The position numbers and the translations under genes are program-made. The notes under the pieces are model-generated. The model worked only from the letters and a program-made list of their open reading frames with translations, was not told where the DNA came from and ran no database searches. Of a DNA stretch of 21,766 nucleotides, positions 11,489 to 18,892 are shown piece by piece (position 1 is the stretch's first letter; each line of letters starts with the position of its first letter). The DNA is from JABMRP01 sp964444795 (GTDB taxonomy: Bacteria > Planctomycetota > Planctomycetia > Pirellulales > Thermoguttaceae), in NCBI GenBank assembly GCA_964444795.1, contig CAYUIQ010000155.1, positions 1 through 21,766 of the forward strand, written 5' to 3'.

Positions 11489-12136
11489 ATGTTGGTCTTG
11501 TCCCGGGATTGTGATACGGCAATCCGCATCGGCCCGAATATCAAAGTCAAGGTCTTATCGATTCGCAAGCAGCGAGTCAAGCTGGGCGTTGATGCGCCGA
11601 GCAGTGTGCGCGTGTGGCGCGAAGAGATCTTCCCGGAGGTCGCGGGCAATGATCCGTCGGCTCAGCCCACGGCATCGCCGTCGCCGGGGCAGCAGCATCT
11701 GTCGGTCCTGATCGTGGAAGATGATCCCGAGCATTGCGAATTGATCCGCCGGACACTTTCGCAGTGCGTGTCGTCGACTCCGCGCGTGGCATCGACGGGA
11801 AAACTCGCATTGGAGGCGCTCGGGGGCTCCAACGGATCGAGGCCGGTCGAGAAACCGCCCCAACTGGTGCTTCTCGATCTGTGTCTGCCCGACATGCCGG
11901 GCCTGGAAGTCCTGCGCTGGATTCGTGCCCATGATAGTCTCCAGACCATGCCCGTGGTCGTGCTCAGTGCCGATCATGGGGACGCAACGGTCACGTCCTG
12001 TCTCGAGGCCGGGGCGAATGCTTTTGTCGGCAAGTCGGTAGGCTATCGGGAGTTGAGCGAATCGGTTGCGCGAATCGCACAATTCTGGGGAAGTTACTGT
12101 CGGCTTCCCAAAGCCACGCTGGAAACACCGGCCTGA
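11489..12136 (+). CDS. CsrA-domain / response-regulator receiver fusion protein
   Basis: A 215-residue two-domain regulator. Residues 1-50 are a nearly complete CsrA/RsmA domain: MLVLSR start, IRIG at 12-15, VKVLSIRKQRVKLGVDAP, and VRVWREE at 40-46, keeping Leu4, Arg6, Val42 and Arg44 used by CsrA to bind GGA-containing RNA loops. A Pro/Ser/Ala-rich linker (about 51-70) leads to a receiver domain (about 71-200) with acidic residues EDD 77-79, phospho-acceptor Asp130 in LLDLCLPDMPG, Ser160 in VVLSA, and Lys182. All catalytic receiver residues are present, so it is probably phosphorylatable. ATG 11489 has AGGGAGG upstream. CsrA is normally a free protein of about 60 residues that dimerises, so this fusion would link phosphorylation to RNA binding. 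No sensor kinase is nearby. Confidence 0.93.
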   Translation: MLVLSRDCDTAIRIGPNIKVKVLSIRKQRVKLGVDAPSSVRVWREEIFPEVAGNDPSAQPTASPSPGQQHLSVLIVEDDPEHCELIRRTLSQCVSSTPRVASTGKLALEALGGSNGSRPVEKPPQLVLLDLCLPDMPGLEVLRWIRAHDSLQTMPVVVLSADHGDATVTSCLEAGANAFVGKSVGYRELSESVARIAQFWGSYCRLPKATLETPA

Positions 12137-12152
12137 AAACGCGCCCGGATAG

Positions 12153-12169
12153 GCCCCCGGTGCGGGGGC
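12153..12169 (+). terminator. Short GC hairpin after the csrA-receiver gene
   Basis: A 7-base stem (GCCCCCG at 12153-12159 and CGGGGGC at 12163-12169) with a GTG loop lies 16 bases after the stop codon at 12136. No T-run follows, so if it ends transcription it is not a canonical intrinsic terminator. Confidence 0.35.
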
Positions 12170-12219
12170 GATCCGATTGGGCCGCACGTTTTAGGCCGCG
12201 AAGGGACGAAACGGGCCAG

Positions 12220-12351
12220 CATACGATTCTGTTTGCCCAAGACGATCCCGATCACCAGGCGTTGATACTCCGGGCGATCGAGGAGACGACGCTCACGAGG
12301 CCTATCGACTCGGGACCGCGGGGCGCTTGGCAAGCCCCCTACCGGGGACTT
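12220..12351 (+). pseudogene. Decayed response-regulator receiver domain fragment
   Basis: Translating from 12220 gives HTILFAQDDPDHQALILRAI followed by EE, which matches the first strand and helix of receiver domains (compare VLIVEDDPEHCELIRRTLSQ in the gene just upstream). The similarity fades after about 12290; a later GAWQAPYRG segment may be the remains of the DGEEALxYLRG stretch. There is no phospho-acceptor aspartate strand and no room for one before the aminotransferase start at 12419. The frame differs from that of the upstream gene. It is most simply the stump of a second, related response regulator. Confidence 0.6.
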
Positions 12352-12418
12352 ACAATCTCATTCTCAGTTCACCCCCCCAACCTCGTCGCCCCGCGACGGC
12401 TTCAGTGCAGGGAGCACC

Positions 12419-13681
12419 ATGACGGTAACACCCAGTGAATTTGCCCAAAATCTTACGGTGGAAACGGCTTTCAACGTGCTGGCCGTGGCCAAAGGGCTAG
12501 CCGCCGGAGGAAAAGACGTCGTCGAACTAGAGATCGGCGACAGCCCCTTCGAGAGTACGCCGGCCGCGAAACGGGCCGGATTGGCCGCGATCGAGAACAA
12601 CCAGTCTCACTACTGCCCCTCGGCCGGACTGCCCGCGTTTCGCGATGCGGCCGCCCAGTTTGTCAACGACCAGTACGGGCTGTCGACCACCGCGGCCAAC
12701 GTCGTGGCCGGGCCCGGGGCGAAGATATTCGAGTTGCTCTTCTGCGAGGCGTTTCTCGATCCGGGCGACGGGGCCTTAGTGTTCAGCCCTTTCTTCCCAA
12801 CTTACCTACCCAACATCCAACGGCGCGGCGCCCGGGTGTGGTTCTCGGACCTAACGCAAGACCGCGAGTTTCGCCCCAACGTCGACGACGTCGAGCGGTT
12901 CCTTGCCCAGGACCCGCGTCCCAAGGCCATCTTTCTCAACAGTCCGCACAATCCGACCGGCGGCGTGGCAACCGAAGAGGATCTGCGGAACCTGGCCGAC
13001 TTGATCCGCGGTCGCGACGTGGCCGTGTTCAGCGACGAGCCTTACGACCGGATGGTCTGGCGCGGACGGCATCACACGATCACCGCTTTGCCGGGGATGC
13101 TCGATCAGTGTGTGGCCGCCTACACCTTCAGCAAGTCGTACAGCATGAGTGGCTGGCGATTGGGGTTCGCGGTCAGTTCGCCCGAGGTGACCGACGTGCT
13201 GGGCAAACTGATCAACTCGTCGCTCTCGTGCATTCCGCCCATCGTGCAACTTGCCGGTATCGCGGCCATGCAAGAAGACAACGAAGAGAGCCGTCGCTCG
13301 ATGCGACAGTTTCGCCGCAAGGTCGAGATCCTCGTGGCCGGGCTCAACGAGATCGAGGGGATCAAATGCCTCGACCCCGGCGGCACGTTTTACGTATTCC
13401 CCTCGGTGGTGCCGATCTGCAACCGCCTGGGCATCACCTCCCACGGGCTGGCGATGTATCTCTTGGAGGCGGCCGACGATCGGTTTGGCGTGGCTTGTCT
13501 CGGCGGCGAGTGCTTCGGCGCCGCCGGAGCGGGGTTCCTGCGTTTCAGTTGCGCCGAGCCCGACGACCGCCTGCGCCGGGCGATCGAGTTTCTGCCGATA
13601 GCATTTGCCCGGCAAGATCGCGTCGCCGGCTACCTCGAGCAGCACCCCGAGTACCGATTGGCCCAGCCGTACGGCGAGTGA
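12419..13681 (+). CDS. PLP-dependent class I/II aminotransferase
   Basis: A fold-type I aminotransferase of 420 residues, the usual family size. Visible PLP-site features are NSPHNPTGG with Asn178, SDEPYDRM with Asp206 and Tyr209, the Schiff-base lysine Lys239 in TFSKSYSMSGWRLGF, and the substrate-carboxylate arginine Arg375 in FLRFSC. GPGAKIFELL at 98-107 is the phosphate-contacting loop. It belongs broadly with aspartate/aromatic aminotransferases, but the substrate cannot be read from the sequence. ATG at 12419 has GGGAG just upstream. It stands alone on the plus strand, followed by a convergent gene 96 bases on; there are no amino-acid biosynthesis neighbours to define its pathway. Confidence 0.93.
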   Translation: MTVTPSEFAQNLTVETAFNVLAVAKGLAAGGKDVVELEIGDSPFESTPAAKRAGLAAIENNQSHYCPSAGLPAFRDAAAQFVNDQYGLSTTAANVVAGPGAKIFELLFCEAFLDPGDGALVFSPFFPTYLPNIQRRGARVWFSDLTQDREFRPNVDDVERFLAQDPRPKAIFLNSPHNPTGGVATEEDLRNLADLIRGRDVAVFSDEPYDRMVWRGRHHTITALPGMLDQCVAAYTFSKSYSMSGWRLGFAVSSPEVTDVLGKLINSSLSCIPPIVQLAGIAAMQEDNEESRRSMRQFRRKVEILVAGLNEIEGIKCLDPGGTFYVFPSVVPICNRLGITSHGLAMYLLEAADDRFGVACLGGECFGAAGAGFLRFSCAEPDDRLRRAIEFLPIAFARQDRVAGYLEQHPEYRLAQPYGE

Positions 13682-13777
13682 CCGAGCCGTATCCCGAATT
13701 TCCGGGCGACAAAAGTAGATCGCATACGAAGCGATGCGCCCTGAGCCGTTACCGTCTCCGGCCCGTTGGGACCTTTC

Positions 13778-14572
13778 TCAAAGACGGGCACTCCGGCTTG
13801 GGCCGCGAAAGCAACTCAGATGGCCGTCGTAGTAGAATCGGTCGAAGTCCGGCGGCAGGAAGTCCTTCAGGCAGTCGGCGATCGAGAAAATGGTGACTTC
13901 CGTCGCGGACTGGGAAACCGTTTGGGCAAGCGTCTCGTAGAAGCGGATCCCTTCGCCCTCGGGGCGGACGGGACGATAGAGGTAGATGAAATCGACGTCG
14001 AGCGGGGGGTGATTCAAGACGTCGCCGGCGATCCACTCGACGCGCCCCTCGGCAATATCCAGCCAGCACTGGAGGCGGCGACCGATGGCGATCGCTTCGG
14101 AACTGATCTCGATCTGGATCGTCTTACGGTGCGGATAGAGCTTCTGCAGCAGCAGGCCTTGCAGACCGTTTCCGGCGCCGTAGTCGGCGCTGACCGTGTC
14201 GGATCGGATGTAGGGCGCGGCCTTGACAATGGGGGCGATACCACCGGCGTGCGACCAGTAGCCGCCGGTTTCGTCCATGCGAGTGCGCTCCTCCTTCGTG
14301 TAGGGCGACTCATGCATGTGCAGGTGGGCATAAAGACCGAGAAACGCCTCCTCCACGGCATCCGCGTCGTCGCCCGTCATGGCTTGGCGAAACGCCTCCC
14401 GCAATGCGGCAAAGCGAGGAAAATGGCTTCCCGGATCGGGGGGCGGCGGTAACTCGGCCAGCAACTGCATGAGCTGGACCATCCGATGAAGCTCCGCGCG
14501 AGGCAGTTCGTATTCCGCCAACAACCGCCGCAGGCGGTCGCGCTGATCCGTCGACGGTTTGGGGTGGTTCAT
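13778..14572 (-). CDS. SAM-dependent methyltransferase-like protein with N-terminal helical domain
   Basis: A 264-residue protein. Residues 1-110 are mainly helical and polar. From about residue 124 a Rossmann-type methyltransferase core starts: motif I is ADYGAGNGLQG (129-139), an acidic residue at the end of strand 2 is Glu155 in IQIEIS, and motif II/III is IAGDVLNHPP. An aromatic DFIYLYRPV strand (194-202) stands where many methyltransferases have motif IV. Substrate and exact family are unknown to me. The ATG at 14572 has GGAG six bases upstream. It is on the minus strand, 36 bases downstream of the stop of the coiled-coil gene, so the two may share a transcript. Confidence 0.85.
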   Translation of the reverse strand: MNHPKPSTDQRDRLRRLLAEYELPRAELHRMVQLMQLLAELPPPPDPGSHFPRFAALREAFRQAMTGDDADAVEEAFLGLYAHLHMHESPYTKEERTRMDETGGYWSHAGGIAPIVKAAPYIRSDTVSADYGAGNGLQGLLLQKLYPHRKTIQIEISSEAIAIGRRLQCWLDIAEGRVEWIAGDVLNHPPLDVDFIYLYRPVRPEGEGIRFYETLAQTVSQSATEVTIFSIADCLKDFLPPDFDRFYYDGHLSCFRGPSRSARL

Positions 14573-14608
14573 GGAACACTCCGGGCGCGAAGGACCGGAA
14601 TAAACGCC

Positions 14609-15415
14609 CTAGAGCGTGCCGGTCAGCGGCACGGGGACATCGCCGTCGGGAACGATGCTGACGCCGGCCGAGGCGCGAAGTTCGACCCGGTAACGCTTGC
14701 CGGGAACGAGTTTCATCGAGACCGCCTCGCCGTGGGCCGCGCGGACGCCGGCCTGCTTAGCCTTCTCCGGGTCGTTGGCGATATCCCAGAAGTTCTTCCA
14801 GATCTCCGCCTCGAAGGCCGACATCTTGCCGCCGCTCTGATAGGCCTTCGGTCGCTTGCCCTCGGGGTCGATCAGTTCACCATCGACCGGCGCCTGCGAT
14901 TCGCCGAACACCCGGCGGAAGAGAAACGCCGAGGTCGAGCGCAACGGGTCGCCCTTCTCGATGTGCTCGTCGAGATACTTCACTACCAGCCCGTCCACGT
15001 ACACCACGTCGCCCTCGATCTTCAGCGGAAGACGCGAGTCGGGGATCGGCTTGGCCTCGTGATCGAGTTCGACAAAATCGAAGAACGTGTACACCTTCGG
15101 TTCTTCGGCGGGAACGGCCGCCGGCACCTCCCGTCGATCGGTGACCTCCAGCCAGGCAATGCGATGATCGACTTTCAGAAGGCGAACCGCCGTATCGAGC
15201 CGAGCAATCTCCTGGTCCTTGACCGCCGATTCCGCCTTGAGTTGGTCGATCTGGGCGTTCGCCTCGTCCAACTCCTTCTGCGTATCCTGGTATTTCCACT
15301 CGTCGGCGTAGTAGGCCCGATAGCCAAAATAGCCGGCCGTGGCAATCAGGCCGACGACCGCCAATGCGAGAATCGTGCCCAGGAATTGATTGATTGTGTT
15401 CAGCGGCCTGACCAT
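14609..15415 (-). CDS. Membrane-anchored coiled-coil protein of unknown function
   Basis: I do not recognise the family. The 268-residue product begins with a short segment, MVRPLNTINQFLG, then one hydrophobic helix at about 13-33, then a charged heptad-rich coiled coil at about 40-85 (QKELDEANAQIDQLKAESAV). The rest (about 90-268) is a soluble domain with predicted beta segments (KVYTFFDFVELDHEAKPI, EGDVVYVDGLVVKYL) and an alpha segment (FEAEIWKNFWDIANDPEKAKQ). It probably faces the periplasm. The ATG at 15415 has AGGGAG upstream; reading further upstream enters the divergent GH10 gene and its promoter region. It may be co-transcribed with the methyltransferase. Confidence 0.85.
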   Translation of the reverse strand: MVRPLNTINQFLGTILALAVVGLIATAGYFGYRAYYADEWKYQDTQKELDEANAQIDQLKAESAVKDQEIARLDTAVRLLKVDHRIAWLEVTDRREVPAAVPAEEPKVYTFFDFVELDHEAKPIPDSRLPLKIEGDVVYVDGLVVKYLDEHIEKGDPLRSTSAFLFRRVFGESQAPVDGELIDPEGKRPKAYQSGGKMSAFEAEIWKNFWDIANDPEKAKQAGVRAAHGEAVSMKLVPGKRYRVELRASAGVSIVPDGDVPVPLTGTL

Positions 15416-15568
15416 CGGACTCTCCCTGTTGAACTCCGCGGGCCGAGGGATTCGTGCATCGGCTCGCAAGAAATGATACCTTATTCGATAGCATTTGGGC
15501 AGACCGGACTGCCCGTCGCCGACCGGGTTTGCCACGAAACTGCACTGCCACACCAACGGAGAGGGACC

Positions 15569-17248
15569 ATGATAAACCGGTTCGCTATCGGACTCGCCCT
15601 TACAATGGGGGGAATGACGATCGCCTCGGCTCGCCCCGACGTGGTGATCGAGGCCGAACGGGCTGCCGCGCGGACGGTAGGCCGGGAGCAAACGCCGGGC
15701 GTTTGGAACTTGTGGTCCGAGGGCCGCGTGGGCCAGACCTTGCGTTTCGCCGATGCGGCCGGTTACGAGGTCGTGGTCCGAGCCCACGGGAGCCCGGCCG
15801 CGGGCAAGTGGCCCGAGATGGCCCTGGTGGTCGACGGCCATATAGCCAAGCGGGTGACGGTCGAGACGCCCGATCCGGCCGATTTCAAGTTCACGATCCG
15901 CGTGTCCGCCGGGCTACACGAAATTTCGGTCGCTTTTCTCAACGACATGGTTTACCAAGACGAGGACCGGAACCTCTACGTCGACCGGTTCACCATTCGG
16001 CCGATTGCGGGAGCGGCCGATCCCCAAATCGCCGCGCCCGAGGAAATGGCCGCGGAAATGCGCCGCATCGAGACCGACTTGTTGGCTTCGTGCGATGCGC
16101 GGATCGAGCGGCATCGCAAGTCGGACGCCACGATCCGCGTCGTCGATTCCGCCGGACGTCCGCTGGCCGGCGCCGAGGTCGAGGTCGAACTGGTCCGCCA
16201 CGATTTCCTCTTCGGCTGCAATATCTACATGTTCGATCGTTACCCGACCGACGCGAAGAACGCGGCCTATAAGAAACGCTTCGAGGAACTCTTCAACGCG
16301 GCCACGGTCGGTTTCTACTGGCGAAGTTACGAACCCCAGCGTGGCCGGCCGCGGTACGACTATACGGACAAGGTAGTCGCCTGGTGTGCCGAGCGGGGGA
16401 TCCGCTGCAAGGGGCACCCGTTGTTGTGGGGGAATCAGGCCGGCGTACCTCGCTGGTCCGACGGACAGCCGTCGCCCGAGATCCAACGTCAGCGGGTTGT
16501 CGACATTATGGACCGTTACGACGATTCGATCGAGTTTTGGGAAGTCGTCAACGAACCGTCGCACCTGGCCGAGCCGAAAATCGACGAACCGTACCGTTGG
16601 GCGCGGCAAGCCGATCCGGACGCTTACTTGATCGTCAACGATTATTACGTCATGGCCAACGGTCATCCGCCGTTTTTCGAGTTGCTCACCAAGGCTAAGG
16701 CCGATGGTGTGCCATTCGACGGGATCGGCATCCAAGCCCACGAACCGCGGACGATGCGGTTTCCCTTGGATCGCGTCGGGCGGGTGCTCGACCGTTACGC
16801 CACGTTGGGCAAGGAACTGCACATCACCGAGTTTACGCCCGCCTCGGGCGGCAAGCCGATGGCCGATGGGCATCCGGGGGCCGTTTGGAACGAGACAACG
16901 CAGGCCGACTACGCAGTGAAATTCTACCGCACGTGTTTCGCCCATCCGGCCGTGATGGCCGTCACCTGGTGGGACCTTTGCGACCACGGTTCCTGGCTCC
17001 CCGGCGGCGGCATGTTACGGGCCGACCTTTCGCCCAAGCCGGTGTACGAGCAGTTGAAACACCTCATCCATACCCAATGGCACACCCGCACCGCCGGCAA
17101 GACCGACGCGGCCGGACGCTACGCGTTGCGCGGTTTTCACGGCACGTATCGCGTGACCGTGCGGCGCGAAGGGCAACGCGAGGAAGGGGAGTTTCACCTG
17201 GCCAAGGAGGGCGAGAACGAGTGGAAAGTGGTGGTGTCGGGGCGGTGA
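15569..17248 (+). CDS. Secreted glycoside hydrolase family 10 (endo-beta-1,4-xylanase-like) with CBM60-like N-terminus
   Basis: A 559-residue secreted enzyme. Residues 1-22 are a signal peptide. Residues about 24-145 resemble the calcium-dependent xylan-binding CBM60 fold (WPEMALVVDG, HEISVAFLNDMVYQDEDRNLYVD). Residues 186-210 look like an Ig-like or carboxypeptidase-regulatory strand region (ATIRVVDSAGRPLAGAEVEV). The GH10 barrel spans about 212-500, with GHPLLWG at 282-288, the acid/base Glu329 in EVVNEPSH, the nucleophile Glu421 in LHITEFTP, and TWWDLCDHGSW. Residues 510-559 form a C-terminal regulatory-like module (KTDAAGRYALRGFHGTYRVTV). ATG 15569 has GGAGAGGG upstream; the frame continues far upstream, but that part overlaps the opposite-strand gene. 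Likely role: xylan or related plant and algal polysaccharide breakdown. Confidence 0.93.
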   Translation: MINRFAIGLALTMGGMTIASARPDVVIEAERAAARTVGREQTPGVWNLWSEGRVGQTLRFADAAGYEVVVRAHGSPAAGKWPEMALVVDGHIAKRVTVETPDPADFKFTIRVSAGLHEISVAFLNDMVYQDEDRNLYVDRFTIRPIAGAADPQIAAPEEMAAEMRRIETDLLASCDARIERHRKSDATIRVVDSAGRPLAGAEVEVELVRHDFLFGCNIYMFDRYPTDAKNAAYKKRFEELFNAATVGFYWRSYEPQRGRPRYDYTDKVVAWCAERGIRCKGHPLLWGNQAGVPRWSDGQPSPEIQRQRVVDIMDRYDDSIEFWEVVNEPSHLAEPKIDEPYRWARQADPDAYLIVNDYYVMANGHPPFFELLTKAKADGVPFDGIGIQAHEPRTMRFPLDRVGRVLDRYATLGKELHITEFTPASGGKPMADGHPGAVWNETTQADYAVKFYRTCFAHPAVMAVTWWDLCDHGSWLPGGGMLRADLSPKPVYEQLKHLIHTQWHTRTAGKTDAAGRYALRGFHGTYRVTVRREGQREEGEFHLAKEGENEWKVVVSGR

Positions 17249-17275
17249 AAGAGTGCATGCATGTGAGAACGGGGC

Positions 17276-17341
17276 GCCATGGACGGCTTGCCCGCCCTTG
17301 TCTTTCAGCGCTTCGGCAAGGGCGGGCAAGCCGCCCACGGC
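17276..17341. repeat. Long perfect hairpin between convergent GH10 and PrcB_C-like genes
   Basis: A 16-base perfect inverted repeat (17285-17300 against 17317-17332; the arm is GGCTTGCCCGCCCTTG) with a 16-base loop. Pairing continues outward with a few mismatches to 17276 and 17341. It sits in the 113-base gap between two convergent genes, 36 bases from the GH10 stop, so it could act as a bidirectional terminator or mRNA end protector. It has no T-run and could equally be a copy of a dispersed palindromic repeat. Confidence 0.75.
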
Positions 17342-17361
17342 ACCCATCGTATTCGCCCAAC

Positions 17362-18198
17362 CTACCGCACCGGCCGCTTTCCCGATTGCGCCACCACCAT
17401 CGCCCGAACGATCGCCTTCAGGGCCGGCACTTTCCGGGCGCTCATGTCGTCGCAAACGACGTGGTGCGTCTTGCCGGGGGTGCGGATCGTGATGTCGTAC
17501 ATGAACAGATCGGCCGCGCGGCGCGTTATCATCTTGGGCGGAACGGCCTTCCAGTCTTGTTCGGCAATCGCCGCGGAGAGTGCGACCAGATTCTCCTCGG
17601 GCAGTTTGCCTTTGATCGTCTTGGGGGGCCGTTGCCGTTGGAACTCGAAGGTGCCGTCGCCGCGAATCGTGCAGCGGTTCGATACGCCGGCGAATCCGCC
17701 CGACTGGCGAATCTCGATCGACCCGAACGCCGCGCCGGCGGCGGGCGGACGTTGGCGAGCGCCGAAACGGACCGGCTTGTCCGATTTTGCTACGACCACC
17801 ATGTCGTACGGTTGGGTCATCACCGAGATCGTCATCGCCCCGGGCGGTGGTGACCGCCGGGCGATGCTCACGACGATTTCCTTGGCCGTTTCCGTGACCG
17901 AAGTGACACGGATCCCGTACCCGCCGCTGGTCCGCTCGCCCATGAAGACGGCGATGACCGTCTGCTTCTCGAAGTCGACGTCGGGCAGTTTCGGCGCCGG
18001 AGTACGCGTACGGTGGATCTTCTTCCAAAGGGTTTCCCACGTTTCGGCATCGCCGATCACCTGTTGCCCGGCCGTGCGAACTCCGCCGTGACCGCCGCTG
18101 AAGCGTTTCTGAATCGGCACGTCGACGTCCTCCGCGCGAGTGCCTCCGGAGATCGAGAGAAGGGCCAAGAAGACGGCAAGAAAGATGGTTCTTTTCAT
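17362..18198 (-). CDS. Secreted protein with PrcB_C-like (protease complex regulatory) domain
   Basis: A 278-residue exported protein. Residues 1-22 are a signal peptide (MKRTIFLAVFLALLSISGGTRA). Residues about 42-140 match the PrcB C-terminal domain pattern: an AETWETLWKKIH helix, VDFEKQTVIAVFMGERTSGGYGIRVTSV with the RTSGGYGI turn at 89-96, and a final strand MVVVAKSDKPVRF. PrcB_C is known from a regulator of the dentilisin protease in Treponema, but in most bacteria its function is unknown. The C-terminal half (about 155-278) begins FGSIEIRQSGGFAG and resembles a second beta-rich domain that I cannot name. The ATG is at 18198. It stands alone, 64 bases downstream of the rloB stop on the same strand. 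Confidence 0.85.
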   Translation of the reverse strand: MKRTIFLAVFLALLSISGGTRAEDVDVPIQKRFSGGHGGVRTAGQQVIGDAETWETLWKKIHRTRTPAPKLPDVDFEKQTVIAVFMGERTSGGYGIRVTSVTETAKEIVVSIARRSPPPGAMTISVMTQPYDMVVVAKSDKPVRFGARQRPPAAGAAFGSIEIRQSGGFAGVSNRCTIRGDGTFEFQRQRPPKTIKGKLPEENLVALSAAIAEQDWKAVPPKMITRRAADLFMYDITIRTPGKTHHVVCDDMSARKVPALKAIVRAMVVAQSGKRPVR

Positions 18199-18262
18199 CG
18201 CAACGGGTCCTTTCAGGACGTGGGGTTTGTTTCCTTCAGCACCGACCTTGCTTTCGGGTGGA

Positions 18263-18886
18263 TTACTTGTCGGAGCGAATACTCTCCGTCAGTCGCCAGA
18301 CGCCCGTTGTCGGATTTCGCCCTTCGTCGTTATCCAACTCGGCATTTTCATCCAAACGTGACGCCCGCTTGACGGCCTCGTCGTATCCGGGGGCGTAGTC
18401 GGAGTAGTCGACATGCTTGTTGTAGCCGGGGATGTGTTTTTTCATCATGCTCTGTAAACGATGTCGATCCTGCATGCCCGGTTGATCGGCGAAATGCAAC
18501 CACAGCCAAAGCTCAAAACACGGGTTTGAAATGGCGAGTTCCAGGCCGTTGCCTCGCGCCATTTGCTTCGCGTCGGGGATGTTCGGGTGGTTGTCAATGT
18601 CGAAGACACACCACACTTCGTCATAACGGAGGTTTTCGTCATTCTCACGCCGGGCTCGCTTCTCTGCCCCTTTCTTGCGATCTTTCGCGACTTCAACAAT
18701 CGTCTTCGGAACACCAGCGCCGCCTACGACTTTGATTTCCACTCGCGGATTCTTGGCGGCTTTCTTGAAACCGTCCAGATATTCCGGCTCGGTTACTTCC
18801 CCCTCCGTAACGACCAAGATAAGCGGCTTGGAGTCTTTGTACGGAGCCCGTCTGGCCGTGCGACGCTCTCGGTCTCGTTTTCTCAC
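18263..18886 (-). CDS. rloB: RloB family protein (Toprim-like partner of RloA)
   Basis: A 207-residue protein of the RloB family, found with RloA ATPases near restriction-modification and defence genes. The N-terminus is very basic (MRKRDRERRTARR). Family motifs are TEGEVTEPEY at 27-36 with conserved acidic residues, VWCVFDIDNHPN with Asp96 and Asp98, and ISNPCFELWLWLHF at 119-132. The Glu near the N-terminus and the DxD pair fit a Toprim-like metal centre, suggesting a nuclease or RNA/DNA-acting effector (family inference). The start is GTG at 18886, six bases after the rloA stop, with GGAG inside the rloA end, so the two are translationally coupled. Confidence 0.93.
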   Translation of the reverse strand: MRKRDRERRTARRAPYKDSKPLILVVTEGEVTEPEYLDGFKKAAKNPRVEIKVVGGAGVPKTIVEVAKDRKKGAEKRARRENDENLRYDEVWCVFDIDNHPNIPDAKQMARGNGLELAISNPCFELWLWLHFADQPGMQDRHRLQSMMKKHIPGYNKHVDYSDYAPGYDEAVKRASRLDENAELDNDEGRNPTTGVWRLTESIRSDK

Positions 18887-18892
18887 GGCGCT

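Noticed and set aside
14486..15568. Upstream in-frame extension of the GH10 gene to 14486
   Set aside because: It overlaps the opposite-strand coiled-coil gene, and the ATG at 15569 begins a proper signal peptide after GGAGAGGG.
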